From the NCBI GenBank assembly GCA_900471525.1, contig UCEZ01000031.1:164259-228258 (forward strand): 64,000 nt of DNA. The letters run 5' to 3'. The DNA comes from Hyphomicrobiales bacterium (GTDB lineage: Bacteria; Pseudomonadota; Alphaproteobacteria; Rhizobiales; Rhizobiaceae). The position numbers were made by a program, and so were the translations under genes. This document shows, piece by piece, positions 34,942 through 43,385 of the stretch (positions are counted from its first letter, which is position 1; each line of letters begins with the position of its first letter). The notes under the pieces are model-generated. The model made no database searches and was not told where the DNA came from. It saw nothing but the letters and a program-made list of their open reading frames with translations.

Positions 34942-35871
34942 TCAGGAACCGAGCGCTGCCTTCACGGGAGGCAATGATGGTTTACCGTCCACCGTCGTCA
35001 CGCCTTCGAGCCATTTTTCCAGCATTTGAGGATTACGACTCATCATCTCCCGCGCGGCGACAGCCGGGTCCTTGCCTTCGTCCAGGATTAGCTGCATGCC
35101 GTGGTTCTCGTACTCCATGTTGAAGACGAGGTTTGCAAAGAGCTTTGCGATGTTGGGACATGCGCTGGCATAACCTTTGCGCGCAATCGTGCGAACGATA
35201 GCGCCGCCGAAGTTTGGTCCGAACTCCACGTCTCCGCCAGTCAGATAGCTGAGTTCATAATTAAGGTTCATGGGATGCGGCTCCCAACCCAGGAAGACGA
35301 TCCATTGCTTCTCTTGGACCGCCTTCTTCACCTGGGTCAGCATTCCAGCCTCACTTGACTCGACGACTTCCCAATCACCAAGGTTGTGTCGCTTGGCGGC
35401 GATCATATCGAGAAGGATCGTGTTCGAGCCCGGCTCGAGCGCATAGATCTTCTTTTCGAACTGCTCTCCGTGGCTTGAGAGATCGGCGAAGTCCTTGATG
35501 CCGGCGTCGGACACATATTTCGGAACCGCGAGCGTGAACTTCGCTCCCTCCAGATTGGTGCCCAGGACCTCGACGGAACCGTCTTCGAAGTAAGATTTAT
35601 ACTGGGCGTCCTGGAACGGCCGCCAGTTGCCTTGGAAGACATCCATGTCGTTGTTCTTGAGGCTCATATATGTGACATCCATGCCCAGCAAAGTCTGGGT
35701 CGCGTCATATCCCAACGCGTCGAGGATCAATTCCGCAGTATTGTTGGTGAGCATGATGTCCGTCCAGCCAAGGTCCGCAATGCGCACCTTCTGACATTCC
35801 GGAGCGTCGGCGGCGTGGGCCACGGACAAACTCATTCCGGCGAACAAGCTTAAGGCGATCATCTTGTACAT
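34942..35871 (-). CDS. choX: choline-binding-type periplasmic substrate-binding protein
   Basis: 309 residues. A signal peptide (MYKMIALSLFAGMSLSVAHA) precedes the mature ADAPECQKVRIADLGWTDI. The aromatic-box regions known from S. meliloti ChoX are recognisable: LGWTDI, FQGNWRPFQDAQY and FLGWEPHPMN. It ends MLEKWLEGVTTVDGKPSLPP. It would bind choline or a related trimethylammonium compound in the periplasm. It lies between an SDR gene upstream and a broken permease downstream. The binding protein is intact although its transporter is not, so it may be recent debris or serve another permease. Confidence 0.85.
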   Translation of the reverse strand: MYKMIALSLFAGMSLSVAHAADAPECQKVRIADLGWTDIMLTNNTAELILDALGYDATQTLLGMDVTYMSLKNNDMDVFQGNWRPFQDAQYKSYFEDGSVEVLGTNLEGAKFTLAVPKYVSDAGIKDFADLSSHGEQFEKKIYALEPGSNTILLDMIAAKRHNLGDWEVVESSEAGMLTQVKKAVQEKQWIVFLGWEPHPMNLNYELSYLTGGDVEFGPNFGGAIVRTIARKGYASACPNIAKLFANLVFNMEYENHGMQLILDEGKDPAVAAREMMSRNPQMLEKWLEGVTTVDGKPSLPPVKAALGS

Positions 35872-35940
35872 ATTCGTTTCCTCCCTGAACGTGCGGCATG
35901 GGGTCGGGCGAGAGCCGGCCGAGTGACCAGCTCTCAGTCA

Positions 35941-36726
35941 TCATCGCGAAAGCTCTCCACCGTCGATGACGATGTTGGAGCCATTCACATAGGAAAAGAG
36001 GTCCGAGCATATCGCCACGGCGACCGAGGCGATTTCCTCCGGCCGGCAGAAGCGCCCCATCGGGATTGCGGACAGGTAGCGTGCGCGCACCGTTTCTGGG
36101 TCGCTTCCGGTCTTGCGGGCGATATCGACGATCGTCGTCGCAAGCATGTCCGTCTCGACGCTTCCAGGCGAGATGGAGTTCACGCGAATGCCCTGTGGTG
36201 CGAGTTCCTCCACAAGACTATCTGCCAGTCGCAGGACACCGCCCTTGGATGCGCAGTAGGCTCCCCAGTGTCCCCACGACTTGAGCCCACCTTGCGAAGC
36301 AATGAACAAGAGATTCCCGCCGCGGCGAAGGTAGCGCGTCGCCTCACGGGCAATCAGGAAGGTGCCGGTGAGATTGACGTCCATCACGCGACGAAACTCG
36401 GCCTCGGTCATGTCGGCCACCGACGAGATAATCGCGATGGCCGCCGCATGGACGATGTCCGTGATCGGTCCTTCCGACGCGATCACCTCGAAAGCGCGCA
36501 CTACAGAGGCCTCGTCGGCGACGTCGCAGGCGCGCACGGTCTCGCTTTCATTCAGATCAAGCCGTACAACCGTTGCACCGGCCTCTTCGAAGGCGTCGGC
36601 GATCGCCTTGCCCATGCCACGCCCTGCGCCCGTAACGACCGCGCGACGGCCCACGAGAATATGCGGCAAGCGTTGCTCGGATGCGTTTGCCGAGCTTCCT
36701 TCGCTGGACGGGTGGGTGCTGGGCAT
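35941..36726 (-). CDS. short-chain dehydrogenase/reductase
   Basis: The ATG at 36726 with GGAG upstream gives 261 residues; an ATG at 36738 lacks a ribosome site. NAD-binding motif TGAGRGMGKAIADAF is near residue 34, the catalytic Ser is in LLFIASQGG, and the YxxxK is in GAYCASKGG. The usual NNAG is replaced by VHAAAIA. The C-terminus VIDGGELSR is typical of SDRs. A dyad shared with the monooxygenase gene lies 60 bases upstream. It is upstream of choX, with 69 bases between, probably in one operon. The substrate is unknown; oxidation of a hydroxyl in the imported compound is plausible. Confidence 0.8.
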   Translation of the reverse strand: MPSTHPSSEGSSANASEQRLPHILVGRRAVVTGAGRGMGKAIADAFEEAGATVVRLDLNESETVRACDVADEASVVRAFEVIASEGPITDIVHAAAIAIISSVADMTEAEFRRVMDVNLTGTFLIAREATRYLRRGGNLLFIASQGGLKSWGHWGAYCASKGGVLRLADSLVEELAPQGIRVNSISPGSVETDMLATTIVDIARKTGSDPETVRARYLSAIPMGRFCRPEEIASVAVAICSDLFSYVNGSNIVIDGGELSR

Positions 36727-36785
36727 AGTCAACTCCATTAGCGACGATTGATGCTGAAATTTATCAACCCGTGGGCAGGCGCGAC

Positions 36786-36807
36786 AATAGTGCCTATGGT
36801 CACCATT
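36786..36807. promoter_or_regulatory. shared dyad operator upstream of the SDR gene
   Basis: ATAGTG-N8-CACCAT is centred in a 22-base stretch, 60 bases upstream of the SDR ATG at 36726. A near-identical element precedes the monooxygenase gene at 43179-43200, also about 60 bases from the start. Flanking bases also match (GCG.CAAT.GTGCC..TGGTCACCAT). The likely binder is one of the regulators encoded between them. Confidence 0.6.
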
Positions 36808-36876
36808 GAGTGGACAACACCCCTTGGTCAGGGCCTTGAGCCGAGGCGTCGCCTACCCTTCCAAGCCATCACATCC

Positions 36877-37974
36877 TCACGCCGCGACTCCCTGCAGATG
36901 GCTCATGTGCGCGAGAAAGAGTTCGCGCTCGGTAGTGATATCGAGCTTCTGATAAAGCCGCAGCCTATGGTTCTTGACCGTCCCGCATTGAAGACCCAAT
37001 CGCTTCGCGATGCTGGCGATTGGGTGCCCTTCCAATGTAAGCATCACGATTTGTCGCTCCCTTTGAGTCAGCGGATCGAGCCAGCGGAACGGTGATAACG
37101 AAAGCCCCGTCGCCAAAGCTGGCTCGACCTCCTCGCACATACCGTCGGGCGCTGCGCCGAAGTCGGCACCGAGCACGGACCGAACCAGAACCCGACCATC
37201 GGCCAGAGTGGTTCGGGTCTGCCGCGTCTCGGCTAGGGTAGCGACAGCCTCGGCCAGACCGCTTGTCGGCTCGGTCGCCAGCCTTTTCCAAGCAGGATTG
37301 GCAGTCAGCTCCCTGCCGGATCGATCAACGATGCGAAGCGGCTTTTCCTCGTTGTGAGGTTCCATACCACGGGTGGTGATTGCCTTGAGATGTGCCTGAT
37401 GTAGGCCGGCCACCAGTGGGAATACGCTTCTGACCCGAGCTAGCTCGGTGTCAGTGAACTGCCCTTCAGCCCGGTCAAGCAGGAGCGTGGGACTGGCGCC
37501 GCCAAGGGGCGGCAGGAAGATGGCCATCTCGTCGCTTATACGTGCGGAGCGCAGCACTTTTAGCCCGTACTGGCTTTCCCACAATTCTTCTGCCGCCAAC
37601 TGGTGCAGCGTCGTGACGGTGGGCTCCGCCACCTCCTGCCAATAGCGGTAAAACGGGTCGAGCTCGTAGAGGCCGGAATTGTAAGGCTGCTTCACCTCTG
37701 CACGAATTTCGCGCGGAATGACGAGGTTCGGCGCTCCGAAGCTAGAATAGCGAACGAGCGCCAGAAGATCGGCTTCAACGAGAACACCCAGAACATCCAG
37801 GAGGCGGTCATAGAACACATCTGTTCCCAACGCCGCACTCGCCGCACCAACGTGTTCCCAGAATGCTTTACCAGCGAGACTTTGTGAGAGCGTGCCGGCC
37901 GCTTCGCGGCCATGGTCCGGATCCCACTTGGCGTTTGTCAAAGGTGGTGATGCAAGCGGTGTTTCTCTGATCAT
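36877..37974 (-). CDS. LuxR-family transcriptional regulator
   Basis: 365 residues from the ATG at 37974, chosen for the strong GGGAGGG upstream. The C-terminal LuxR/GerE helix-turn-helix is clear: LTQRERQIVMLTLEGHPI, then SIAKRLGLQCGTVKNHRLRLYQKL. The N-terminal 290 residues have no receiver or acyl-homoserine-lactone signature I recognise; they may be a ligand-sensing domain (LLALVRYSSFGAPNLVIP). It is divergent from a BetI-like gene across an 87-base gap and sits downstream of the SDR promoter. It is a good candidate to bind the ATRGTG-N8-CACCAT dyads. Confidence 0.85.
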   Translation of the reverse strand: MIRETPLASPPLTNAKWDPDHGREAAGTLSQSLAGKAFWEHVGAASAALGTDVFYDRLLDVLGVLVEADLLALVRYSSFGAPNLVIPREIRAEVKQPYNSGLYELDPFYRYWQEVAEPTVTTLHQLAAEELWESQYGLKVLRSARISDEMAIFLPPLGGASPTLLLDRAEGQFTDTELARVRSVFPLVAGLHQAHLKAITTRGMEPHNEEKPLRIVDRSGRELTANPAWKRLATEPTSGLAEAVATLAETRQTRTTLADGRVLVRSVLGADFGAAPDGMCEEVEPALATGLSLSPFRWLDPLTQRERQIVMLTLEGHPIASIAKRLGLQCGTVKNHRLRLYQKLDITTERELFLAHMSHLQGVAA

Positions 37975-38004
37975 CGTTCCCTCCCATTGGCTACCTGATA
38001 CGAA

Positions 38005-38024
38005 AATTGGCCAACCAGCCAATT
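38005..38024. promoter_or_regulatory. inverted repeat between the divergent regulators
   Basis: AATTGGC-CAACCA-GCCAATT: perfect 7-bp arms separated by 6 bases, in the 87-base gap between the LuxR-type and BetI-like genes. Its spacing suits a TetR-family operator, so the BetI-like protein probably controls both divergent genes. Confidence 0.6.
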
Positions 38025-38060
38025 CTTGATTCGAATGGCCAACTCTGTCAATATCGATTT

Positions 38061-38681
38061 ATGAAACTCACGAGAATCAGCGAGATCCGTCGCTTGGAAT
38101 TGCGACAGGTCGCCTACGAAGTGCTCCAGACCGAGGGCATGGCTGGCGCGACCGTCGAGAAGGTTGCTCAAAGAGCTGGGGCCTCCAAGGGCATCGTTCA
38201 TCACTACTTCAAATCGAAGCAGCAGCTCTTCGAGCATGCAATGCGCCATTCCAATGCGTTGCTGCGCGACGAGGTGATCCGCCGCATGCGGCTTGCCCGC
38301 ACCCCGGAACAGCGCCTTTGGGCGATAATCGATGGAAATTTCAGCGCAGACTTTTTCACGCGCCCGATGTGCCACGCCTGGCTTTCGCTCTGCGCCGAAG
38401 TGCCCCGCGAGCCGCAACTCGCCCGAATACAGCGGGTGGTTCATGCAAGGATGCGTTCGAACCTGCTAACCGCCCTCCGGTCGCTCGTGGGCGAAGAGCA
38501 GCGGGAGCATGTCGCGCTCGGGATCACGTCGTTGATCGATGGGTTATGGCTGCAGATGGGCCTGCGCTCGCAGGGTTTGAGCGCAGCCGACGCGTTGGGA
38601 CAAATGGCAGACTATCTCAGCCACCGCATTCCGAACGTTGCGTGGAGCCAATACTTGCAAAGGCCTGGATCCGCAGCTTAG
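38061..38681 (+). CDS. BetI-like TetR-family regulator
   Basis: 206 residues from the ATG at 38061, close to the BetI length; an upstream TTG would run through the inverted repeat. The HTH is GATVEKVAQRAGASKGIVHHYFKSKQQLF. The ligand domain has BetI-like stretches: RLWAIIDGNFSADFF, then ARIQRVVHARMRSNLLTALR, and LIDGLWLQMGLRSQG. BetI represses choline-to-betaine genes and responds to choline. With a choline-type binding protein 2 kb away, a similar quaternary-amine ligand is plausible. It is not the usual betICBA context, as no betA or betB is here. Confidence 0.82.
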   Translation: MKLTRISEIRRLELRQVAYEVLQTEGMAGATVEKVAQRAGASKGIVHHYFKSKQQLFEHAMRHSNALLRDEVIRRMRLARTPEQRLWAIIDGNFSADFFTRPMCHAWLSLCAEVPREPQLARIQRVVHARMRSNLLTALRSLVGEEQREHVALGITSLIDGLWLQMGLRSQGLSAADALGQMADYLSHRIPNVAWSQYLQRPGSAA

Positions 38682-38709
38682 ACCGGCATTAGGTCGAAGC
38701 CTTCCGCTC

Positions 38710-39270
38710 TCACTGAATCTCTTCAGTCAGCGCCAATAGGTGCTCTTTTAGCGCCTCGAGCTCAAGCTGAGCGACTCGTGAATCGGCAGTCACGTAGGAA
38801 AGCCACGCGCCGTCGGCCGCCAACCGAACCACGTTGAGAGTTTGGTCGTCATCCGTAGTTTTATGTCGTTCCAATCTCCCACCGAACCATTCGACCCAAC
38901 GGCTACGCAACGCAGAATCACTTATCACGGCCATGAAAAGCGTGGACCATGGCGTCTCAAATCCAAACGCCCTCCCGATGAATACCGATTTCACATAGGC
39001 GCGCGTGAAGCAGCCATAGCGAATCGGGTCTTCTGCAATGGATGAATCGATTTCGGCGTCGAGCTTATAGAGAAGTGCGTCGACCATGCCATCCAGGAGC
39101 GCCTGTTTCGACGGAAAATGGTGAAACAACCCCCCTTTCGTGACTCCCGCACTATCGGCGACCGCCTGCACCGTGACGCCTGCGATCCCATGATCCGCGG
39201 CGAGCTTCGCCGCGCATTCGAGCAACGCGCGCTGCACTTGCTCGGGCTGTTTCTTGCGGTTGTAACTCAT
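38710..39270 (-). CDS. TetR-family repressor of the SMR pump
   Basis: 186 residues. HTH: GVTVQAVADSAGVTKGGLFHHFPSKQALLDGM. The ligand domain includes GRAFGFETPWSTLFMAV. The ATG is 4 bases after the SMR stop, so both are on one transcript. A near-perfect 22-base dyad lies upstream of the SMR gene and is the likely autoregulated operator. A quaternary-ammonium or cationic inducer would be typical of such pairs. Its stop is 28 bases from the convergent BetI-like gene. Confidence 0.85.
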   Translation of the reverse strand: MSYNRKKQPEQVQRALLECAAKLAADHGIAGVTVQAVADSAGVTKGGLFHHFPSKQALLDGMVDALLYKLDAEIDSSIAEDPIRYGCFTRAYVKSVFIGRAFGFETPWSTLFMAVISDSALRSRWVEWFGGRLERHKTTDDDQTLNVVRLAADGAWLSYVTADSRVAQLELEALKEHLLALTEEIQ

Positions 39271-39274
39271 CGCC

Positions 39275-39619
39275 TTAGTGCACCGCCGTGTGCGAGAAGA
39301 GATTGATCACGAAAACACCGGATACGATCAGGGCGATGCCGACGACCGCAGCGAAATCGAGGGCTTGCCTGAAGATCACGTATCCGACCGTCGCCGTCAG
39401 GATGATGCCGACGCCGCCCCAGACGGCGTAGGCAACGCTCAGCGGCATTGCTTTGATCGCGTGCGTCAGGGAATAGAACGAGCCGGCATAGAGGACTGCC
39501 ATCGCGAGTGTCGGCCACAGGCGAGTGAACTGAGCGGATCTCTGCAGGAACACAGTGCCTGCGACCTCCAAGATGATTGCGAGCCCCAAAGCCGCATATG
39601 CGAAGACGGTGGAATTCAT
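39275..39619 (-). CDS. small multidrug resistance (SMR) efflux protein
   Basis: 114 residues from the ATG at 39619 (AGGGGCAGG upstream); an upstream TTG adds six. Four membrane spans are visible. The essential membrane Glu is in AALGLAIILEVAGTVFLQRS, followed by the SMR pattern SLTHAIKAMPLSVAYAVWGGVG. Proton-driven export of cationic compounds, as an EmrE-type dimer, is the usual role. It is cotranscribed with its TetR repressor, and a strong dyad sits 30 bases upstream. It may protect against toxic amines in the surrounding catabolic cluster. Confidence 0.9.
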   Translation of the reverse strand: MNSTVFAYAALGLAIILEVAGTVFLQRSAQFTRLWPTLAMAVLYAGSFYSLTHAIKAMPLSVAYAVWGGVGIILTATVGYVIFRQALDFAAVVGIALIVSGVFVINLFSHTAVH

Positions 39620-39648
39620 GGCCTGCCCCTTTGTCAACTTGACGGCCT

Positions 39649-39670
39649 AAACATACCGCTCGGTTGGTTT
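39649..39670. promoter_or_regulatory. TetR-type operator upstream of the SMR gene
   Basis: The arms AAACATACCG and CGGTTGGTTT flank a CT centre; eight of ten arm positions pair. It lies 30 bases upstream of the SMR start, over the expected promoter. Size and form fit a TetR-family dimer pair, most simply the product of the cotranscribed downstream gene. Confidence 0.65.
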
Positions 39671-39699
39671 CTTTGCAAGGGAGCAAAGCTGTCGATGAC

Positions 39700-40623
39700 C
39701 TAAAATTCCGAGCTGTCGCCCAGACGACGTCGGAGTTGAAACGGTGCGATCGGTTCGGCAAGACCGGCGACTTCGACGTCCCGCATGAACACGTGGCCCC
39801 CCACGTCGTTCGGATCGGCGGCGGCTTCTTCAGGTGTGTTCCAACCCGTCGTCACAAATAGCGTCCTTAGGCCAGGCCCGCCGAAGCAAAGGCTTGTAGC
39901 GTAAGGCGCCGGCAATGGGAGGGACTGCTTCAACAAACCAGTCGGATCGATGCAGACAACCTTCCCGCCACCATAAAGCGCACACCAGACATTGCCTGCG
40001 CTATCGACCGTCAAGCCGTCGGGAAGCCCGTCGTTGATCGAGAACGTGTAGAACGTTCGCCGGTTCGACACTCTGCCGCCGTCATCGAGATCGTACCTAA
40101 GAATGCGTCTTTCGCTGGAGTCGCTGAAATAGAGGCTCCGGTTGTCGGGCGAAAACGTTGGGCCGTTGCATATGGCGAAACCGTCATCGGTCATCGCTGC
40201 AAGACCATTCGGATCAACTCGGTAGAAGCTTCCGATCGCTTTCGTTTCGTCGAGGTTAAGCGTGCCGACCCAGTACCTCCCTGCCCGGTCCACCTTGGCA
40301 TCATTGTAGATGAGGTCGCGACTACCGTTCTTGGGATCGGCAAAGAACCGCGTAGAGCCTGTCCCTGGGTCGAAGAAATAGAGTCCGTGGTCCATGGCCA
40401 CGAGGAGTCCTTGGCCGTCCACAAAGACCAACGACCCAATCGTTTCACCAACTTCGAGCTTCCACGTCTCGACGGCGCCGTTGAGATCCCGCTGGCGATG
40501 CACGAAAGGACCATAGTAGTCGATCCAGTAGAGAGCTTGCTCCTGTGGATGCCATAGGACGCTCTCACCAAGTCGGTCACGCGTCTGGGCCCGAATCTGC
40601 CAAACTGAATTTCCCGCGCTCAT
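39700..40623 (-). CDS. SMP-30/gluconolactonase family protein
   Basis: 307 residues from the ATG at 40623; upstream in-frame codons overlap the next gene. Metal-site regions of SMP-30 lactonases are in place: RLGESVLWHPQEQALYWID (Glu), IYNDAKVDRAGRYWVGT (Asn), NGPTFSPDNRSLYFSDS, and PDGLTVDSAGNVWCALYGGG (Asp). Beta-propeller lactone hydrolases of this type open sugar or other lactones. It is last in a run with an SDR and a flavin monooxygenase on the same strand (131 bases from the SDR), so a lactone intermediate is a fair inference. Confidence 0.85.
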   Translation of the reverse strand: MSAGNSVWQIRAQTRDRLGESVLWHPQEQALYWIDYYGPFVHRQRDLNGAVETWKLEVGETIGSLVFVDGQGLLVAMDHGLYFFDPGTGSTRFFADPKNGSRDLIYNDAKVDRAGRYWVGTLNLDETKAIGSFYRVDPNGLAAMTDDGFAICNGPTFSPDNRSLYFSDSSERRILRYDLDDGGRVSNRRTFYTFSINDGLPDGLTVDSAGNVWCALYGGGKVVCIDPTGLLKQSLPLPAPYATSLCFGGPGLRTLFVTTGWNTPEEAAADPNDVGGHVFMRDVEVAGLAEPIAPFQLRRRLGDSSEF

Positions 40624-40754
40624 GTCGCTTATGCCTTTCCGGTATTCCCTTCGTGCTGGGCCACATCGAACCTGACTCGAGGTACCGCCAAGCCATTGAC
40701 GGCGTGCAGAATTGGAGAGGCTCAATCTGGCGAAAGCGAAGCCCCTAAACGATG

Positions 40755-41525
40755 CTAGCTTCCGATATGGTAGGTCTCGGTATGGCCATCGACCGCGATA
40801 GCTTGGCCGCTCACCATCGTGGAGGCAGGCGAGCCGAGGAAAACGCACATGTCTGCGATCTCTTCCGGCTTGACGAAGCGCTTGATCGACTGCGACTGCA
40901 CATATTCCCTGTTCACCACCTCGAGCGAGACCTTGCGGCTCTCGGCTTCGGCCCTGGCGACGCGTTCCATCCGCCCGCCCTCGACAGACCCTGGGCAAAT
41001 GGCGTTTGCGCGCACTTCGTATGGGCCAAGCTCAATCGCGAGCGACTTGGTGAAGCCGATAACCGCCCACTTTGCAGCAGCATAGGGTGTGCGCAGACCA
41101 TAGCCGAACAATCCGGCGGTCGATGCGATGTTGACAATGCTGCCCGATCGCTGCTGCTTCATAACGGGCGCGGCGCGCTTGACGCAGAGAAACTGTGCGT
41201 CGAGACAAACGTTCAGGCATTTCTGCCAGTCGTCGAGCCGGAGATCCTCCACGTAGCCGGTCGGGCCTTTGGTTCCCGCGTTATTGACAAGGACGTCGAG
41301 ACCGCCCAAGTCGCTCAGCCCCTGATCGAACCACCGATTCACTTCGTCTTCACTAGACACGTCAATGTGCGTGGCGACGATGTCGGGGTATGCCGCAGTA
41401 GCTTCCCGTAGCGCGCGCTCATCGATGTCACAGATATGCACCTTGGCGCCGTTGTCGCGAAAGGCTTTGGCAACAGCCCACCCGATACCCGAGCCACCTG
41501 CAGTCACCATCACACGCTGCACCAT
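40755..41525 (-). CDS. short-chain dehydrogenase/reductase
   Basis: 256 residues from the ATG at 41525, with GGAGG upstream; a TTG 12 bases earlier is unlikely. It has VTAGGSGIGWAVAKAF, ICDID (an NAD-favouring Asp), VLVNNAGTKG, the catalytic Ser in VNIASTAGLFG and YAAAKWAVIG. The C-terminus is SGQAIAVDGHTETYH. Likely an NAD-dependent alcohol or hydroxyacid dehydrogenase. It lies between the monooxygenase (190 bases upstream) and the SMP-30 gene. It is only distantly similar to the other SDR (35941-36726). Confidence 0.83.
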   Translation of the reverse strand: MVQRVMVTAGGSGIGWAVAKAFRDNGAKVHICDIDERALREATAAYPDIVATHIDVSSEDEVNRWFDQGLSDLGGLDVLVNNAGTKGPTGYVEDLRLDDWQKCLNVCLDAQFLCVKRAAPVMKQQRSGSIVNIASTAGLFGYGLRTPYAAAKWAVIGFTKSLAIELGPYEVRANAICPGSVEGGRMERVARAEAESRKVSLEVVNREYVQSQSIKRFVKPEEIADMCVFLGSPASTMVSGQAIAVDGHTETYHIGS

Positions 41526-41715
41526 TTCAACCTCCAAAAATATTCGCTGGTATCAGTCTCTGTCATCTGCCGCCGTGCTGTGTGCGCCATTTTCCCGAGA
41601 GGCGGGTGCAAGGACAGGTCACGGAACGAAAACTCTGACCTCTCCGGCTCCGGTGCCTCGCCAGCGGGGCGCAGGAAACCAACCGGAACACAGCACGACA
41701 TGATCGACCGCTAAA

Positions 41716-43116
41716 TCACTCGGCCGCCTCGGCAACGCGCACGTTTTCTTCCGTACGTCGCGGAATTGGCGGCCGGGCGCGGCTGAAGCCAAGCGCCCGA
41801 GCTCGCTTGCCACCCTTACGGAGTTCCCGATCGAGCTCGTCGAAATAGATGTCCTGGTCGAGCTGCATCGTATGGCGCGCGGACTTGTAGTAGCGCGACA
41901 TGTGTCTCTTCTCATCGAGAAGGATCGTATGCTTCTGCTCGTCCAGGCCCGGCAAGACATACTCGCCGGCAAGATACGCAGCGACGAACTTGGCTTGGCG
42001 GTCGGCGATCGCAAAGAGCGTTACGCTCGGCTGTGCAAGCCCGATGAAGAAGAGGTTCGGAATGCCTGGCTTAATGATGCGCTTGAACAGCGGCAGCTTG
42101 TTGCTCGGAGCCGAAATGAACGTCTCATCGAAGAACGGGAACGTGATCTTGTAGCCGGTCGACCAGATGATAACGTCGATCTTCTCCCTGCGGCCGTCTT
42201 CAAACACGACGCTATCGCCATCAAGCGCCCGGATTCCCGTGCGCATAGTGATGTCGCCCGCGGAGACATAGGACGGGAACGTGTCGGACGTAGTGCCGTG
42301 AGACTCGAAGAGACGATGGTCGGGTTTCGGGAGGCCGTAGTCCTCCATGCGGCCGACGGCGAGCTTGTACACGATGCGCCCGCAGGTCCTCTGCAGGGAG
42401 AGCGGAAGCCAAGGGTAGAGCTTGCCCTTGTCGGCAGGCTTGCCCAGCAGGAAACGTGGAAAGATGTGCTGACCACGCCGGGTGCTGACGAACAGCTTCT
42501 GCGCGATGTGGCGCGGGCAGAGTTCGCTCGCGATGTCCATCGCCGAATTGCCCATCCCCACTACGAGTACCCGCTTGTTTCTCAGATCGTGCGGCGTGAA
42601 AGGATCGCGATAGGAATGCGCGTGGATCTGCACGCCTTCGAATTTGCCCGGATAGGCCGGCTCCGGCCAGCGCGCATCCCAATGGTGTCCGTTGCAGACG
42701 AACAGGGCGTCGTAGGAGCGCGTCTGACCGTCCCCAAGGCGGATCCGCCAGGTTCCCTGGTCGTCGCGCCGCGCGTCCGCGACCTCGGTCTGCAGTGTCA
42801 CCTTCTTGTCGAGGCCGAAGTGGTTGACGTAGGACTGCAGATACGTGTGAACCTGCGTGTGATGCGGATAGTGGGGCGTATCCGCCGGCATCGGAAAGTC
42901 CGCGAACTCAAGCTGCCCCTTGGACGTGTCGATGTGCAACGAGCGATACGCTGCCGACCTGCCGTTGGGGTTTTCGAATGCCCACACTCCGCCGACGCGA
43001 TCGCTCATTTCGAACCAGTCGAAAGGAATCCCGCGTTCGGTGAGCGCCTTGGCGGTCACGATACCGCTCATGCCGGCGCCAATTATGCAGCATCTGGGAA
43101 GGGCGTTGGACGTCAT
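41716..43116 (-). CDS. flavin-containing monooxygenase
   Basis: 466 residues from the ATG at 43116 (GGAG upstream; an ATG at 43128 is also possible). FAD motif CIIGAGMSGIVTAKAL is at the N-terminus, and the NADPH motif VLVVGMGNSAMDIA is near residue 190. The FMO fingerprint FEGVQIHAHSY fits F-x-G-x3-H-x3-Y rather than the Baeyer-Villiger W form. IIWSTGYKITFPFF matches the ATGY region. Class B FMOs oxygenate soft nitrogen or sulfur atoms, and some make esters or lactones. Its neighbours (SMP-30, SDR, choline-type binding protein) leave the substrate open. The shared dyad lies 63 bases upstream. Confidence 0.87.
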   Translation of the reverse strand: MTSNALPRCCIIGAGMSGIVTAKALTERGIPFDWFEMSDRVGGVWAFENPNGRSAAYRSLHIDTSKGQLEFADFPMPADTPHYPHHTQVHTYLQSYVNHFGLDKKVTLQTEVADARRDDQGTWRIRLGDGQTRSYDALFVCNGHHWDARWPEPAYPGKFEGVQIHAHSYRDPFTPHDLRNKRVLVVGMGNSAMDIASELCPRHIAQKLFVSTRRGQHIFPRFLLGKPADKGKLYPWLPLSLQRTCGRIVYKLAVGRMEDYGLPKPDHRLFESHGTTSDTFPSYVSAGDITMRTGIRALDGDSVVFEDGRREKIDVIIWSTGYKITFPFFDETFISAPSNKLPLFKRIIKPGIPNLFFIGLAQPSVTLFAIADRQAKFVAAYLAGEYVLPGLDEQKHTILLDEKRHMSRYYKSARHTMQLDQDIYFDELDRELRKGGKRARALGFSRARPPIPRRTEENVRVAEAAE

Positions 43117-43178
43117 TGTGGGCTCCATCGGGCGATCAGTTGATATCCGAAAAATACCAACCGCCGGCTTGGAGCGGC

Positions 43179-43200
43179 AATGGTGCCGTTGGTCACCATC
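43179..43200. promoter_or_regulatory. shared dyad operator upstream of the monooxygenase gene
   Basis: ATGGTG-N8-CACCAT, with perfect 6-bp arms, 63 bases upstream of the monooxygenase ATG. It matches the element at 36786-36807 in arms, spacing, flanks and distance to the start. The 269-base gap around it holds no gene. Confidence 0.62.
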
Positions 43201-43385
43201 ACCCCAACCTCGTGGGATCCGCCGCCCACACATTCCCCGGCTTCCGAAGCAATCGGCTCGGTTACTTGCGCGTCAACGCAATCATAGAAAACCCCCGCAA
43301 GAATGAGCCACTGGACGGCGAAAAATTCGTCCTTGAAGCCCATATTTGCAGCGCATTCCGACTAGGCCAAAACGACCAAACCATC

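Noticed and set aside
36786..36807. A sigma-54 promoter reading of the shared dyad (GG-N10-GC on the minus strand)
   Set aside because: The -12 part reads TCGC/CCGC instead of TTGC, and no sigma-54 activator is near; the inverted-repeat operator reading explains both sites better.
41872..43143. A 423-residue plus-strand frame opposite the flavin monooxygenase gene
   Set aside because: Antisense shadow; the minus-strand protein has intact FAD and NADPH motifs.
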